Shown: positions 46,301 to 58,300 of the stretch, piece by piece
How the letters are laid out: each line of letters opens with the position of its first letter
Position numbering within the stretch: the stretch's first letter is position 1
Source: Halichondria panicea
Lineage: Eukaryota; Porifera; Demospongiae; Suberitida; Halichondriidae
Reading direction: 5' to 3'
Assembly: GCF_963675165.1 (NCBI RefSeq)
Contig: NC_087385.1
Span: 2,108,501 to 2,172,500, forward strand
Length of the DNA stretch: 64,000 nt
Notes under the pieces: model-generated
Seen by the model: only the letters and a program-made list of their open reading frames with translations
Told to the model about the DNA's origin: nothing
The model's database searches: none
Translations under genes and position numbers: made by a program

Positions 46301-48042
46301 ATGCAATCACAAAAGAAAATACCAAATCCATCGATACACGTGCCATTGTTACACACTCCTTGGTTTAAGGCACACTGATCTATTTCAATCTCACAATTCT
46401 CACCAGTAAAGTCAATAGTGCAGTTGCATGTGTAGTTTGTAGTGCCAATGTTCTCACAGGTGGCATTGTTAAGGCAAAGGCTTAGAGCACATGGGTTGAA
46501 TAATGTCTCACAGAATTGACCTGTGTATGCTGGATGACAGTCACATGTGAAATTGAGTTCTCCACTTGTGTTTAGTGCTCTGCAAATTCCTCCATTGAAG
46601 CAGTTGATATCTTGACATGGGCCTGTGTTGGAATAGTGTATAAAGTGTACATGGAATTGTTTACATACTTACCTGACGTCCTAGTGATTGTAACAAACAA
46701 AGAAGTATCAATATCCGTGGGTACCTCCATACTGTCTGCTAAACTCCCAAATACCACTGCATTCAGATTTAGACTGAAAATGGCCAAATTGTCACTGAAC
46801 AGTTGAACAGGAATTGTATCACGAAGAAAGAGCTGTTCTTGAATTACAATGAAATTGTTTTGTCTGTCTAAACTTGCAAGTGATGAAACCGGATAATTCT
46901 TTTCTCTAGAACCACTGTTATATCTAAATATATTCTGAATTGTTTCGGTTTGTGACAATGTCAAAAATATACCCAAAATACTATCAAAAGCTATTTCATT
47001 CACTATCACTGTGTAATTCAATACTCCTCTACCAACTACAACATCAGCCTCATCGAGAGTCAAGTAATAGGCTGTGGCATTAGTTACCAGTGTAGATGAT
47101 GCTGGCCCTGTAATTAATTATTAATGAATGTTATAGTTATTTTGTATCTCACATTGTTGGCAAGTTGCTGTTGTATGATCTCCATAGGAACCAAAGGGGC
47201 ACACGTCCGTGCAGTGAGCTGTCAATAAGTATTTCGGTGGTTCACAGGCTGTTTAGCAGTGAACAGTGGTTTATGTAAGCAATAATTATATATCACTTAC
47301 AATGTTCATTTATTTCAATAGTTCTCAAATCAGCCCAAAAGATGTGCATTGACTGTACCACTGTGTATCTAATACCAAGGTTGATAATTATTGTTAACAC
47401 ACACTTTCAAGAACGTTTGTTTGTCTTACACAAAGTATACTGGACCTGAGCCCTCCAGGGGAGCTGTCCATTCAAATGTAACATTTATCTTACTGCTCCC
47501 ATTCACATGGGTGACTGCACTGCCTAGGGGGTACTGTGAAGGGGGTGGTGCAAACAATTATTCATTGTTTAGGTGCCGTAAGAAACTATAATAATTCATA
47601 CCTGAGCTTGATCGCAACTTTGAAAACCATACTGGTTAGGGTTGGTGTTTAAAGAAGTAAAAATGCCGGTAACATTGTCAGGAAACCTAATCTTTCTTGC
47701 TTGAATTAGAAAGCCTTTGAAACTCACCGAATTGGAATTGTTGGCTTGTAGTATCACTGTGTGTGTGTTGTGAAAATATTTTGTATAGCTACATTTGTCT
47801 TCCTATTATAATAATTATCTAATACCTGTGTAAGTGACCCCAGGCACATATTGAAGTACACCGCTAGGAGCAAGAAATTCTTCGATATCTAGTTCATATG
47901 GGTTTGTTTCCGCTGGTTGTGATGGAGTTCCATGGTTTGGCTGTAAGGTAGAACATGCTTCAGGTGGAGCTCCTGATGAATAGCCATCACTTTGTTGCAT
48001 TAGTGCAGCAATTAAACTGAGTATAATAACGAGTTGATACAT
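43361..48042 (-). CDS. Reeler-EGF-TM receptor, copy 4 (23 EGF repeats)
   Basis: Nine exons with consistent phases: 48042-47826, 47756-47602, 47533-47430, 47368-47301, 47248-47153, 47107-46673, 46622-43590, 43527-43491 and 43421-43361 (TAG); about 1401 residues. Order: signal peptide (MYQLVIILSLIAALMQQSDG), Reeler domain, Cys linker ending CQQ, unknown ~145-residue domain, 23 EGF repeats, TM helix (ATIGGVVAIAIGAFLLILFL), tail. The single 3,033-base exon encodes all EGF repeats, the TM and part of the tail. Some EGFs have the calcium-binding pattern (DINECDEAPC). Three 486-bp four-EGF cassettes lie within. The tail has NPTY (an NPxY motif) and ends EEPYITYTY. This is the longest and best-preserved copy and the best reference for the family. 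It is likely a plasma-membrane receptor or adhesion protein; the Reeler and EGF parts indicate extracellular binding, but the partner is unknown. Confidence 0.9.
43983..45440 (-). repeat. Three 486-bp four-EGF cassettes in EGF copy 4
   Basis: Repeats beginning LDxC, FFAC, LNFC and DNFC recur three times at 486-base spacing (for example, identical codons end at 44615 and 45101). The two left-to-middle cassettes are more alike than the third, which has LDYCEPNTC and DNFCDKELG. Coding tandem repeat inside one exon. Confidence 0.8.
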
Positions 48043-48260
48043 CTTTTCACAGAAACTGTGTGCTATATAAATCTCGGTTAGCTATAATTTCTATATGACG
48101 AGAATAATACAATCGCATCTGTTGTGTGGTGTGCAGTGAACCTAAACAATGTTTTCCCTTGTGGAATATCTGTTTAGATGCAGTGAAATGTTTATTTTGT
48201 CCTTGGCGTTTATAAACATTAACTTTGCAAAAATTTGGAATTGTACAAACTCAGTGACAC

Positions 48261-48870
48261 CTTGCATTGACTGTACCACTGTGTATCTAATAGCAAGTCG
48301 ATATTATTGTTAACACACACTTGCAATAGCGTTTATTGTTTGTCTTACACAAAGTATACTGGACCTGAGCCTTCTGAGGGAGCTGTTCATTCAACAGTAA
48401 TGTTCATCTTACTGCTCCGTTTCATATGCTTATAACTCACTGCAATGGGTAACTCCGCTACGAGGGGTACTGCAGGGTTGAATATAATTTTTGTTTGACT
48501 GTTTTCAGTAATATTACTTACCAGAGGATCACGGTTTTGAAAATCATCTCGTTGGTGTTTGAGGAATGAAAAATAATTCTGGTAACTTGTCAGGAAACCC
48601 GTTGCCTGAATTAGAAACTCACTTAATTGGAAATGTTGGCTTGTAGTATGACTGTGCGTTGTGTGAAAAAGAGCACATTTAGTTGCATAGATTTACATGC
48701 TCTTCTTCAATAACTATGCTAATACCTGGAGCAAGAAAATGTTCACACAGTGTAGTTAGCTCAGAATTACGGATTTGTTTCCGCTGCATGGTGGTGATGG
48801 AGCTCCATGGTTTGGCTGTAAGTTAAAATAGGTTTGAGGTGGAGCTCCCGACGAATAGGTTGTTTTTGCA
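48261..48870 (-). pseudogene. Decayed extra Reeler module upstream of EGF copy 4
   Basis: Degenerate matches to Reeler exon 4 (about 48295-48262), exon 3 (about 48475-48354), exon 2 (about 48655-48520) and exon 1 (about 48870-48725), with indels in every exon. Aligns with 37820-38345 and 59620-60170. Own upstream block at 48975. Confidence 0.75.
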
Positions 48871-49739
48871 ACTATAGTGTAGCAATTACCCCGAGTGCAA
48901 TAATAATTTTAGTTGACAGACTGTAATATAGGGTAGCTATATTGCCTGAGAATAACATATTGTTGTGTGGTAGTGTGCAGTGAACCTAAACAATGTTTTC
49001 ATTTGTGGAATAGTTGATGATTTATGTGGAAATGCAGGAAACTGTTTTATTTTGTCTTGGTCATTCGTAAACAACTTAGTTAAGAACCTGTAACTGCAAA
49101 CATTAAGAACTGGACCTAGATAAACTATGATTATATGTGTGCTTTATACAATGATAAAAAAAAACACTCGAGGTGAAGCCTCTATTTACACTGTGTACAT
49201 ACGGTAGTAGAGTTTTTTGGGAACGAGCTATCTTGTATCCTGAGCAACATTATTATAAATACAATGCTAAGTCATGGAACAGTCATATTTGATAGAGTAA
49301 GTACATAGGTTTAGTTTGATAATTATTGAGTTGTTCATAGTTGCTTCATTCTTGTGTGTGCGAGTCAAGGTTTCTGTTTATCATCTGTTATCTGCTGCAC
49401 AAAAGAATCATAATTGTTTCAGCTTTGTATTCCCTTGAATCTGAGTGCGTGTCAGTACTCACTGCTTCTACAACTTGGTATTGGAGGCAGCATTTTCAAA
49501 ACTATTGGTAATATTTGGTCACAGTTAACGCACATAACAATATAGTAACCATGGTGATAATGTTATCAGATGAAAGGTATTCAATACATTTTGGGAAAAA
49601 TAATGTGCAATTGACGAGATTAAAAAAAAGTAGTTCTTTATAGTACACTAACTTGTTCAAGAAAAATCAGCCTTAGCCTACCGGTGACTCAATTTATTTA
49701 TTGTGCTCACCTTCAACATTTCTAGTATTATGCGAAACA
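48871..49739. other. Non-coding repeat-unit sequence
   Basis: Contains the upstream block (48975) and the 19-mer (49165-49183). It aligns with about 60171-60980 and, in part, with 38410-38820. No gene seen. Confidence 0.5.
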
Positions 49740-50330
49740 AACCCCGATCTCAGCACCACTATCAGTTTGATACTTGACTAATCTGATGTATACGAACCTA
49801 CAACGAAGTACGAGCAAGCAAGACTGAGGAACAATGCAAAAAAAATCTGCTGGCAGATGGAGGCCAGAACAGCAAGTGAACTGAATGAACAACTACTAGG
49901 AAAAGCGTTCGAATAATTATGCTCAGAAAAAGGTATATACACTCAAGCTAGGTAATAGCCTTGCCAATCATAGAGCATAGTTTCATGCTTTACAAGGAAG
50001 CCTTTAGAGATGTTCTTTGTCTCCGATATGGTTGGCAACCTCAGAACCTACATTCTCACTGTGTCTGTGGACAGCGCTTCACAGTAGAGCATGCACTCAG
50101 CTGCTCTATGGGAGGATTTCCAACAATAAGACACAATGAAATACACAACATCACAGTAAATCTCATGAGTGACGTATGTACAGACGTGGGATGGAATTAG
50201 CTCTACAACTGTGACAGATGAGCAATTCCAACTCAGGACAACCAACCGTGAGGACGACGCTCTCCTTGATGTTGTTGCCCAGAGCCAGAGCTACAGATGG
50301 AGAAGAAGAAAGTATACGAACAGTGTGGGA
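49740..50330 (+). pseudogene. Reverse-transcriptase C-terminal fragment
   Basis: Plus-strand pieces read FRDVLCLRYGWQPQNLHSHC, then CGQRFTVEHALSCSMGGFPT, RHNEI and TNREDDALLDVVAQSQS. This is the Cys/His-containing tail seen in some invertebrate retroelement polymerases. Broken by frameshifts; no catalytic domain. Close copies at 41080-41900 and 60980-61560. Confidence 0.65.
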
Positions 50331-50961
50331 GAGAAATCGAACACGGCTCGTTTTCACCATTGGTTTTCTCTGCTACTGCAGGGATTGTGTACAGCTGTGA
50401 TGTGCAGTGAACCAAAACAATGTTTTCCCTTGAGGAATAGCTGTATGCTGTGAACTGTCCGTTATTGTTTGCAAACAAGAATCTGGAACTGCACACATTT
50501 TGGAAATCTTAAAAACTGAACCCAGTAGATTATGTGTGCTTTACTGTTATAATTGTGAGTCATCGAAGTTAAATTTAAATTATACGTTCTAGTTAATTAA
50601 CAATCACTCGAGGTGAAGTCTCTAGAACTACACTGTGTATAATTATTATACTTGGCAGTCGGGTTTCATTTGTCACAAGCTGCAAGTCTCGTTAATCAAC
50701 CTTTTAAATGAATAATAAGTCTTGGAAAGTCATACTAATTAATTTAAGTGTGCTATAATTATGAGTCATTGAAGTTAATTTCGAGTGCTACATGTTCATA
50801 GTTGCTTGTGTATGAGTCAAGCTTTCTGCTCATCAATTATCTGCACAAAAGAATGATAACTGCAGCTCAATACTCAGTATTAAACATGAACACTTACACC
50901 TTTGCGCTCTCCTCATTCTGAGTTCATATCAGTACACAATAAACTTATTTCCCGTGCTCAC

Positions 50962-51714
50962 CTTCAATATTGTTGCGAAAAACTGGGTTCGATATCATGA
51001 CACCTCCTACCACTGGTGATCCTGCCACATCATAGGTTCTCTTCTTTTGACGCAGTTTGCACCACAATACTAATAGTAGCATTAATGTTGTCAGAAACAA
51101 TATTAGAAAAAAAGCACCAATAGCTATAGCAACCACACCACCAATCGTAGCTTTGGTACATGATATTCCAAAAACCAAATTGCACAAATCTTGAATAGAA
51201 TTTAGTCCTGAACCACTGGTTAGTCTGCAGTCAACACCACTGAAACCATCTAGACATACGCAATGTGTTGTATAACCAATTCCTTCAACACAAGTGCCAT
51301 CATTTTGGCATCGATAAGTGGGTGCTTTATCACAGAAATTATCGTCCGTTTGGCACCGATCCCCACTGTAACCATCAGCACATGTGCAAAAATATTGGAT
51401 GCCAATTTCTTCAATGCATGTGCCACCATTAAAGCAGGAATCTGGATCACAGAAATCAAGATCTATCTCACAAACATCACCAGTGAATCCATCCATGCAG
51501 TCGCAGCTAGTCTCAGTTCCAAAGACCTCAATACAGCTTCCATTGTTCATACAGTTAACACTCAATTCTGTACCACAAAAGTTGTCATCATTATCACAAT
51601 GATCTCCACTAAAACCAAAGGAGCAGTTACAAAAGGTTGCTAGTCCAAATCCTTCGATGCACATCCCATTATTAAAGCAGGAGGTAGCTTCGCAAAATTT
51701 AAATCAGTTTCACA
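50962..51714 (-). pseudogene. Reeler-EGF-TM receptor, copy 5: 3' fragment only
   Basis: Part of the large exon: the end of one EGF repeat, three full repeats (DNFCGTELSVNC, LDFCDPDSC, DNFCDKAPTYRC types), TM helix and tail (TYDVAGSPVVGG, NPVF). The upstream boundary is abrupt: at CACA (51711-51714) homology to copy 7 (62198-62960) stops and homology to 42655 onward starts. A missing A in the AAAATTT run near 51698 also shifts the last codons before the join. All 5' exons are absent. Confidence 0.85.
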
Positions 51715-52349
51715 CCTACCTATATCGCTGCTCCACCATGGTCCAGAGCTACAGAGACGGAGCATACAAACAGCGTGTGAGAGAAATTGAACATGGCTCG
51801 TTTTCACCGTTGGTTTTCTCTGCTGCTGGAGGGATGGGTCCGACAGCAGGGATTGTGTACAGCTGTGATGTGCAGTGAACCAAAACAATGTTTTCCCTTG
51901 TGGAATAGCTATATGCTGCGAGCTGTCTGTTATTGTTTGCAAACAAGAATCTGGAACTGCACATATTTTGGGAATCTCAAAACTGAACCCAGTAGATTAT
52001 GTGTGCTTTACTGTTATAATTGTGAGTCATCGAAGTTAAATTTAAATTGTACGTTCTAGTTAATAATTATTATTAACAATCACTCGAGGTGAAGTCTCTA
52101 CAACTACACTGTGTATATATACTTCTTTTGACGCAGTTTGCACCACGATACGTTATCAGAAACAATATTACAAAACAACTCGTACTTCAAAATAATTGCT
52201 ATCCCAATTTGCATGTGTGTATCACCTGTAACAAAATGGGTGATTACAATGACAGAATGTGTACTATGTTTTATACACACCAAATTGTAAATATAGATTA
52301 ACATAAAGGTTCGATGGAGTGTGATAGAAATAAGAACTGCATTGGTAAG
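51715..52349. repeat. Duplicate of the 42.7-43.4 kb segment
   Basis: Same order as 42655-43360: retroelement tail, upstream block (51870), 19-mer (52081-52099), and a scrap of TM exon (about 52115-52173). It lacks about 60 bases present near 42715-42775. It leads into exon 9 of EGF copy 6. Confidence 0.7.
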
Positions 52350-55300
52350 CTAATAAGTATAAGTAATGTAGGGTTCTTCATTCTCCATTTTTGTGTACGA
52401 GTCAAAGTTTCTGCATATCAATCATCTACAAAAAAGAATCAGTCTTGTAAAATGAGCTCGATTTTACGTATGAATACTTGTTTCCCAGTGAGTGGGCAGA
52501 TCAAAGCAATCCAGTGCTCAGTATATGGCATGTTGCATCACTGCCATGGCTACCATCTATTGCACTGCATTATATCAGAGATTGAAGAGAGAGGGATATT
52601 TGATGACGTGTACATACAATCCGTGTTGCCCAAAATGGGCGTGGCACATTGTCTTTACTGCAATTTCTATGTAAACTCATGTAAAATACTTTGTGGGACT
52701 GTATCTCTGGACTTGCTGCTACCATAGATTGAAGAGTTCTAACTCTTCAATCTATGCTGCTACATATAGAACAAAGTTGATATTAAATGCAAGAGTAGAC
52801 CTTTGGGAAGTGCAACAGCTCCTCAGCTAAAAGCCAAGAGACAGTTTGCTTGATCACTTCAACTTTTTTGACCTCTTGTACTTGTCCTGGAGCAAAATTT
52901 TGCAAAATTGTACACTAAAAATCGATTATACTTTCAGCACCAGAGCGATCTAGCCTTTGAGACAGGCACCAGTACATAGAATACATAGCTAACATTAAAA
53001 CTCATCACTAAACCATCTTATGAAAACCAACTTGCTTTCTGCTACAGTCCCACAAAGGCTAGTATAGCCAATAAACCAGGGAATCTGGCGTTCTGGATTT
53101 TATTGCCACCAAATATATTGTAAAACAATCTGTGGCTAGTCAATTATATGATCATAATTCTTCAAGTGAGTCATCCAGCTTTCCATGGGCCTGTTTTGTT
53201 TTATTTACAAATTAAACCGCCATTTTTATAGCAACACGGAGTGCCTAAACTTTTTACTCTGTTTTACATTGAGCACATAAGCTCACGTGATCTAGTTTCA
53301 TATCCCCTTCTCTTCAATCTCTGATTATATGGCATAAGCACTGGATTATATGCACTTGCACTGTGTGTAAATGCAGTAGATTTCTTATTAAGAGATACTA
53401 TGATCTACGGTGGCCGATAGGGGTCACCCGCCTCCGCTTGCCGCCAACTAATACCGCGAACGGTAAACTTTTTACTGCCCGCGGCTAACACTATTACCGC
53501 AAGCAGTAAAGGGTCACCGCTCCATTTAGCCGCGAGCGGTAAACGAGTGACCGCCCGCGGCGAGGTCCAAAAGTGTTTGGTAAAGGTATGTGTTTCTAAT
53601 AAGAGCACACCCACTATATTCTACTAAGTAATATTTAGAACACACCTAGCCAAGATTAAGTGTTTTAATGCGTGCCGAGGATTGGCTCGAGGTTAACGTA
53701 ATGCTCGAGGCGGAGCCGAGTGCATTACGTAACCGAGAGCCAATCCAAGGCACTGGCATTAAAGCACGTGGTCTTGGGTAGGTATATTCTAAATGTTTTA
53801 GTGCTTCACGTGACCACTTGCCGGATTGCTCCGTATACTATGGTTCGAAAATCAGTAGCCATTTTTTTTTACAAAATGGCTGTCGATTTGCTGCACCTGT
53901 AATTAAGTGACTCCAAAGAGCTTAAACTGCGTTCTTCTGCAATTCCAGTCAAAACTAATGCGTGTACGGAGTGGGGTGTTAAACTCTGTGCGGATTGGTC
54001 AAGAGCAAGAGCTGTTGAAGTTGACCGAGTAAGCCCAACAACACCATTGCTACAAATGCTTGTGCCAGACTTTGTATACTGGTTGGAAAAGTTTGTCCTT
54101 GAAATTAGCAAGCAAACAGGAACAAAGTACCCTCCAAATGCAAAGACACTGTATGCCATTGTTTGTTGCTTTAAGCGGTATTTTGAAAGAAATGAAGTGT
54201 ATGATGTCAACCCCTTGAGTCCGCTTGATCCTAGGTTTGGGAACTGTGCTACTACACTGTACCGTCAAGACTTCAGCGACCAGCTAATAAAGGAACGTAC
54301 AGGACATCACTCGCTGAAGCTCTACATGAATATAAACGAACTGGACCCGACCAGCAATACAAGGTATCGATGGCACTACTCCCACAAATAGACGGGAAAG
54401 AGAACAAGAAACTGTGTATGGATGCTAATGATGATGATGAGTTTATCCCTATGAAAAGCCCAAAATTAAGCCAGAAGCCCTCAAAGCCATGTTTGAACAT
54501 TCATCTTTACAAAATTACACAATCAATATTCAAATGAAGTAATATTTTGTATGTATATAATTCCTTTCTGGTGCGTGTGCATTAACTAGTTAAAGCACAC
54601 TTAAGTGTGCATTATGCTATTTAATGTAGGTGTCACATGACCACTTTTGTGCACTGTCATTGGCTAGTGGTGACGTGATCAGCACTAAGAGCGCATAGGG
54701 ATTTCATCTGTAAGCCCTGGAGCAGAGGAGGTTGGACGCGCGTCACATTCAGTGTCACATATCATGTGACACAACTTCAATTGCTGATTGCTCGCGTATG
54801 TACGCAGCAAGCCCCTGTGAGATCGCGAGTGGGCATCATGGCAGTTGCAGCTAATGTTGGAGAGCCTGATCTTTGTCAGAGTTGCGGAGAAGACCTTGAT
54901 GATCATACACTTCTGTTTATACATACCCGAGGAGAGGTAATTGGCTATACTGTGCCTAGTTTTCCAGTCCTAGAAGTTAAATTTACCCACGTTAAGTACG
55001 CAAAGGACGACAGCATGACTAGCTATGATGGATTTATTCGAGAAACTTCTGAGCTAGTGAAGGTAAACACTATGATATCAGTGTGCACTGGCTGTAAAAA
55101 TAGTTTTTTTATTCCTATGGATGAATTTATGAAGTCAAACGTAGAGCTAGAGCTCAACACTTTCGACAACAACTGAGAGGCTAATGTTCAAAGAGGAATT
55201 CTTTTCTTCTGAGGCCTTGTAGGTGTTAGCAAAGTAGGACTGGAAACATGTCTTGGTCTTTTTCCATTGCCCTCCATCTTCCCACACGCCCGCAATCTAT

Positions 55301-58300
55301 ATTCATTATTCAATACACGCAAACATAATTACTGCTGACTTGGCAGAAATAAAGTGCTGACATGACTAAAAAAGGATCCCTAGGATCCCTTTATAATTAT
55401 ATTCATCATTTATCACATGATTTATTATTACCAAGTATGACGCGCGTCCAACCTCCTCTGGCCCTGGAGTACTATGGCATAGTACTCCAGAGCTTACAAA
55501 TGAAATCCCTGTGCATAGTCTATGCTTTGTGAAGGTCCTCTGGGATGTGTAATAATTTAAAAGCTCTCCACACAGATGCTGCAAACACAAGGTGCGCTCT
55601 TATTAGAATTTCGAGATATCTTGCGATTGTTACCGCTGGCGGCGAGGTTTTTGACCGCGGCGGTTCATGAAGGCGGCCACTCATTTACCGCTCGCAGATA
55701 AGTGAGGCGGTCCCTCTTTACCGCTCGCGGTATTTTTCGGGTGGGTAAAAGAGTCAACATTCATTTACTGCTCGCGGGTAGAGAAGGCGGCGACCCTTTA
55801 CCGCGCACAGCATAGGAGGCCGGAAAGCGGAGGCGGGTGACCCCTATCGGCCACCATAGATATCCATTTGGGACTTATGCCCCACCATCCAACCCTATAA
55901 CTCATTTGGTCCCTTTTATAGGTTACTACTTTTATAACTACTAGTGGGAAGAAAACCTAAAAATTTACTGGAATTCAGCAAAACTAATGAATACACTAAA
56001 TTCCTTCAAACACATGTCTTTTATTACGATTTATATGACCAGTCAGACAAGTTTAACGTCATTGGGCAACAAGTTAGTTATTGCAGGCGCCCTCGTGCAA
56101 CATGCCATATATTGCACTGGATGACATAATTCCCGAGGGCCGCAGGCCTCGAGGGCATTATATTGCTCCAGTGCAATATATGGCATGTTGCTCTCTGGCT
56201 GGGCAATAACTAATACTTACCTTTTTGATATCATTTTGTCTTGGTTTTGAGCGCCTATAATTATTAGTACAAACTATAATTAAACTTATTGACTCCATTT
56301 TATTTCTTGAACTCACCTTCAACTTTACTCTCATAGATAGGGTTCGATATCATAATACCTCCTACCACTGGTAGTCCTGCCACATTACAAATTCTCTTCT
56401 TTTGATGAAGTTTGCACCACAATACTAATAGTAGCATTAATGTTGCCAGAAACAATATTAGCAAGAAAGCACCAATAGCTATAGCAACCACACCACCAAT
56501 CGTAGCTTTGGTACATGATATTCCAAAAACCGAATTGCACAAATCTAGCGTATCAGTTTCACATCGGCTCCCCAAAAAACCAGCAAGGCACAAACAGCTA
56601 AACATTACGCCGAATTCCTCTACACAGGTTCCATTGTTCTCACAGCTATTACTGGTGCAGGCAAAGAAAGATGAATCATCTTGATCACAAACGTTCCCAG
56701 AATAACCATCCAAACAAATGCAATTGATTCTTGATCCTTCTCCCTCGATACAAGTGCCTTCATTTGCACAAGTGGTTGGCTGACAGTAATCAAGATCAAT
56801 CTCACATCTCAGACCATTGAAGCCCTCACTACACTCACATGTAATAGGCTCACCATTGGTTTCAGAACAGTTTCCATTAAAGCTGCAGCTATTCTCAAAA
56901 CAAATTTCTGTTTCACACTGATTTCCACGATAGTTGATAGTACAGTTACAGGAAATATGGATACCAATGCCTTCAATACATGTTCCACCATTGTGACAAG
57001 AGTCCTGGTCACAAAGTGGGAGATCCAGCTCACAATTTTGACCGGAAAATCCTTCAAAACATTCACAAGTTGTCATTGTTCCCACACCTTCTACACAAAC
57101 ACCACTGTTCATACAAGTTGAATCAGTACAAAACCCGAGGTCTGCTTGACAAGCATTTCCTGTGAAACCAATAGCACACATACAAGAGAAAGTTCCATTT
57201 CCAAGGCCAGCATCAATACAAGTACCATTATTCATACAAGGTACATCGTTACATGGGAACAGAGGTATACCACAGTTAAGACCAGTGTAGTCTGGGGTAC
57301 AATCACAAGTGTAGGCTCCATTAAGTAGGTTGTTACAGGTTGCATTATTCAAGCAAGGGAACTCATCACATTCATTGATATCAACAGCACACGTATATCC
57401 TGTGAAACCTGTCAAACAAGTGCAAGAAAATGTTATGTTTCCATCGATACACGCACTGCTACCAAAGTCACTGCAGGGACCAAACGGAGCTGGACCAAAT
57501 GAGCAATAATCTATATCGTTCTCGCAAAAGTCACCAAACCAGCCTGGGTAACAATCACATGTGAAGCTGTTGATGTCATCTATACACACTCCATTTTGAC
57601 AGCTGGGACTAGCGACACATTCATTAATTTCAGTTTCACAAAATTCTCCAATAAATCCATCGATACAATCACAAGAGAAAATACCAAATCCATCGATACA
57701 CGTGCCATTGTTACAGACTCCTTGGATTAAGGAACATTGATCTATTTCAATCTCACAATTCTCACCAGTAAAGTCAATAGTGCAGTTGCACGTGTAGTTT
57801 GTAGTGCCAATGTTCTCACAGGTTGCATTGTTAAGGCAAAGGCTAAGAACACATGGGTCAAATAATGTCTCACAGAATTGACCTGTGTATGCCGGATGAC
57901 AGTTACATGTGAAATTGAATTCTCCACTTATGTTTAGTGCTCTGCAAATTCCTTCATTGAAGCAGGTTACATCTTGACATGGACCTGTATTGGACTAGTG
58001 TATAAAGTGTACATGGAATGTTTACATACTTACCTGACGTCCTAGTGATTGTAACAAACAAAGAAGTATCAATATCCGTGGATACATCAATACTGTCTGC
58101 TAGACTCCCAAATACCACTGCATTCAGATTTAGACTGAAAATGGCCAAATTGTCACTGAACAGTTGAACAGGAATCGTATCACGAAGAAAGATCTGTTCT
58201 TGAATTACAATGAAATTGTTTTGTCTGTCTAAACTTGCAAGTGATGAAACCGGATAATTCTTTTCTCTAGAACCACTGTCATATCTAAATATATTCTGAA

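Larger units (their letters stand above)
53403..55861 (+). mobile_element. Element D (about 2.46 kb) with GC-rich ends, nested in element A
   Basis: Long terminal inverted repeats start GGTGGCCGATAGGGGTCACC at the left (from about 53409) and have the reverse complement at the right (to about 55853). Both subterminal regions are filled with ACCGCGAGCGGTAAA-like short repeats in both orientations (53440-53570 and 55640-55810), making the ends far more GC-rich than their surroundings. The host site in element A is uninterrupted at 19540-19550 (reverse strand), which confirms insertion. It carries a recombinase-like pseudogene and a further inverted-repeat unit with a small Cys-pair frame. Confidence 0.8.
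52480..56211 (+). mobile_element. Element A, copy 2: 3.7-kb composite with nested insertions
   Basis: Flanked by the 7-bp direct repeat AATACTT (52473-52479, 56212-56218). The empty site is intact at 43482-43500 in the homologous intron of copy 4 (GAATACTTACCTTTTTGATA). The ends begin GTTTCCCAGTGAGTGGG and finish GGCTGGGCAATAACT, with weak inverted similarity. Without the passengers (C 52576-53323, D 53403-55861) it is about 0.5 kb, comparable to copy 1 at 19256. Confidence 0.85.

Noticed and set aside
43590-46622. Regular short repeats that look like a CRISPR array or satellite
   Set aside because: The period follows EGF codons and the sequence is open in one frame with spaced cysteines; it is protein-coding repetition.
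25584-48042. EGF-TM genes as Notch
   Set aside because: No LNR repeats, no RAM or ankyrin region, and a Reeler domain at the N-terminus.
54047-54391. Intact 114-residue gene
   Set aside because: The homologous continuation is in another frame and the middle of the domain is missing, so it is a decayed recombinase-like gene.
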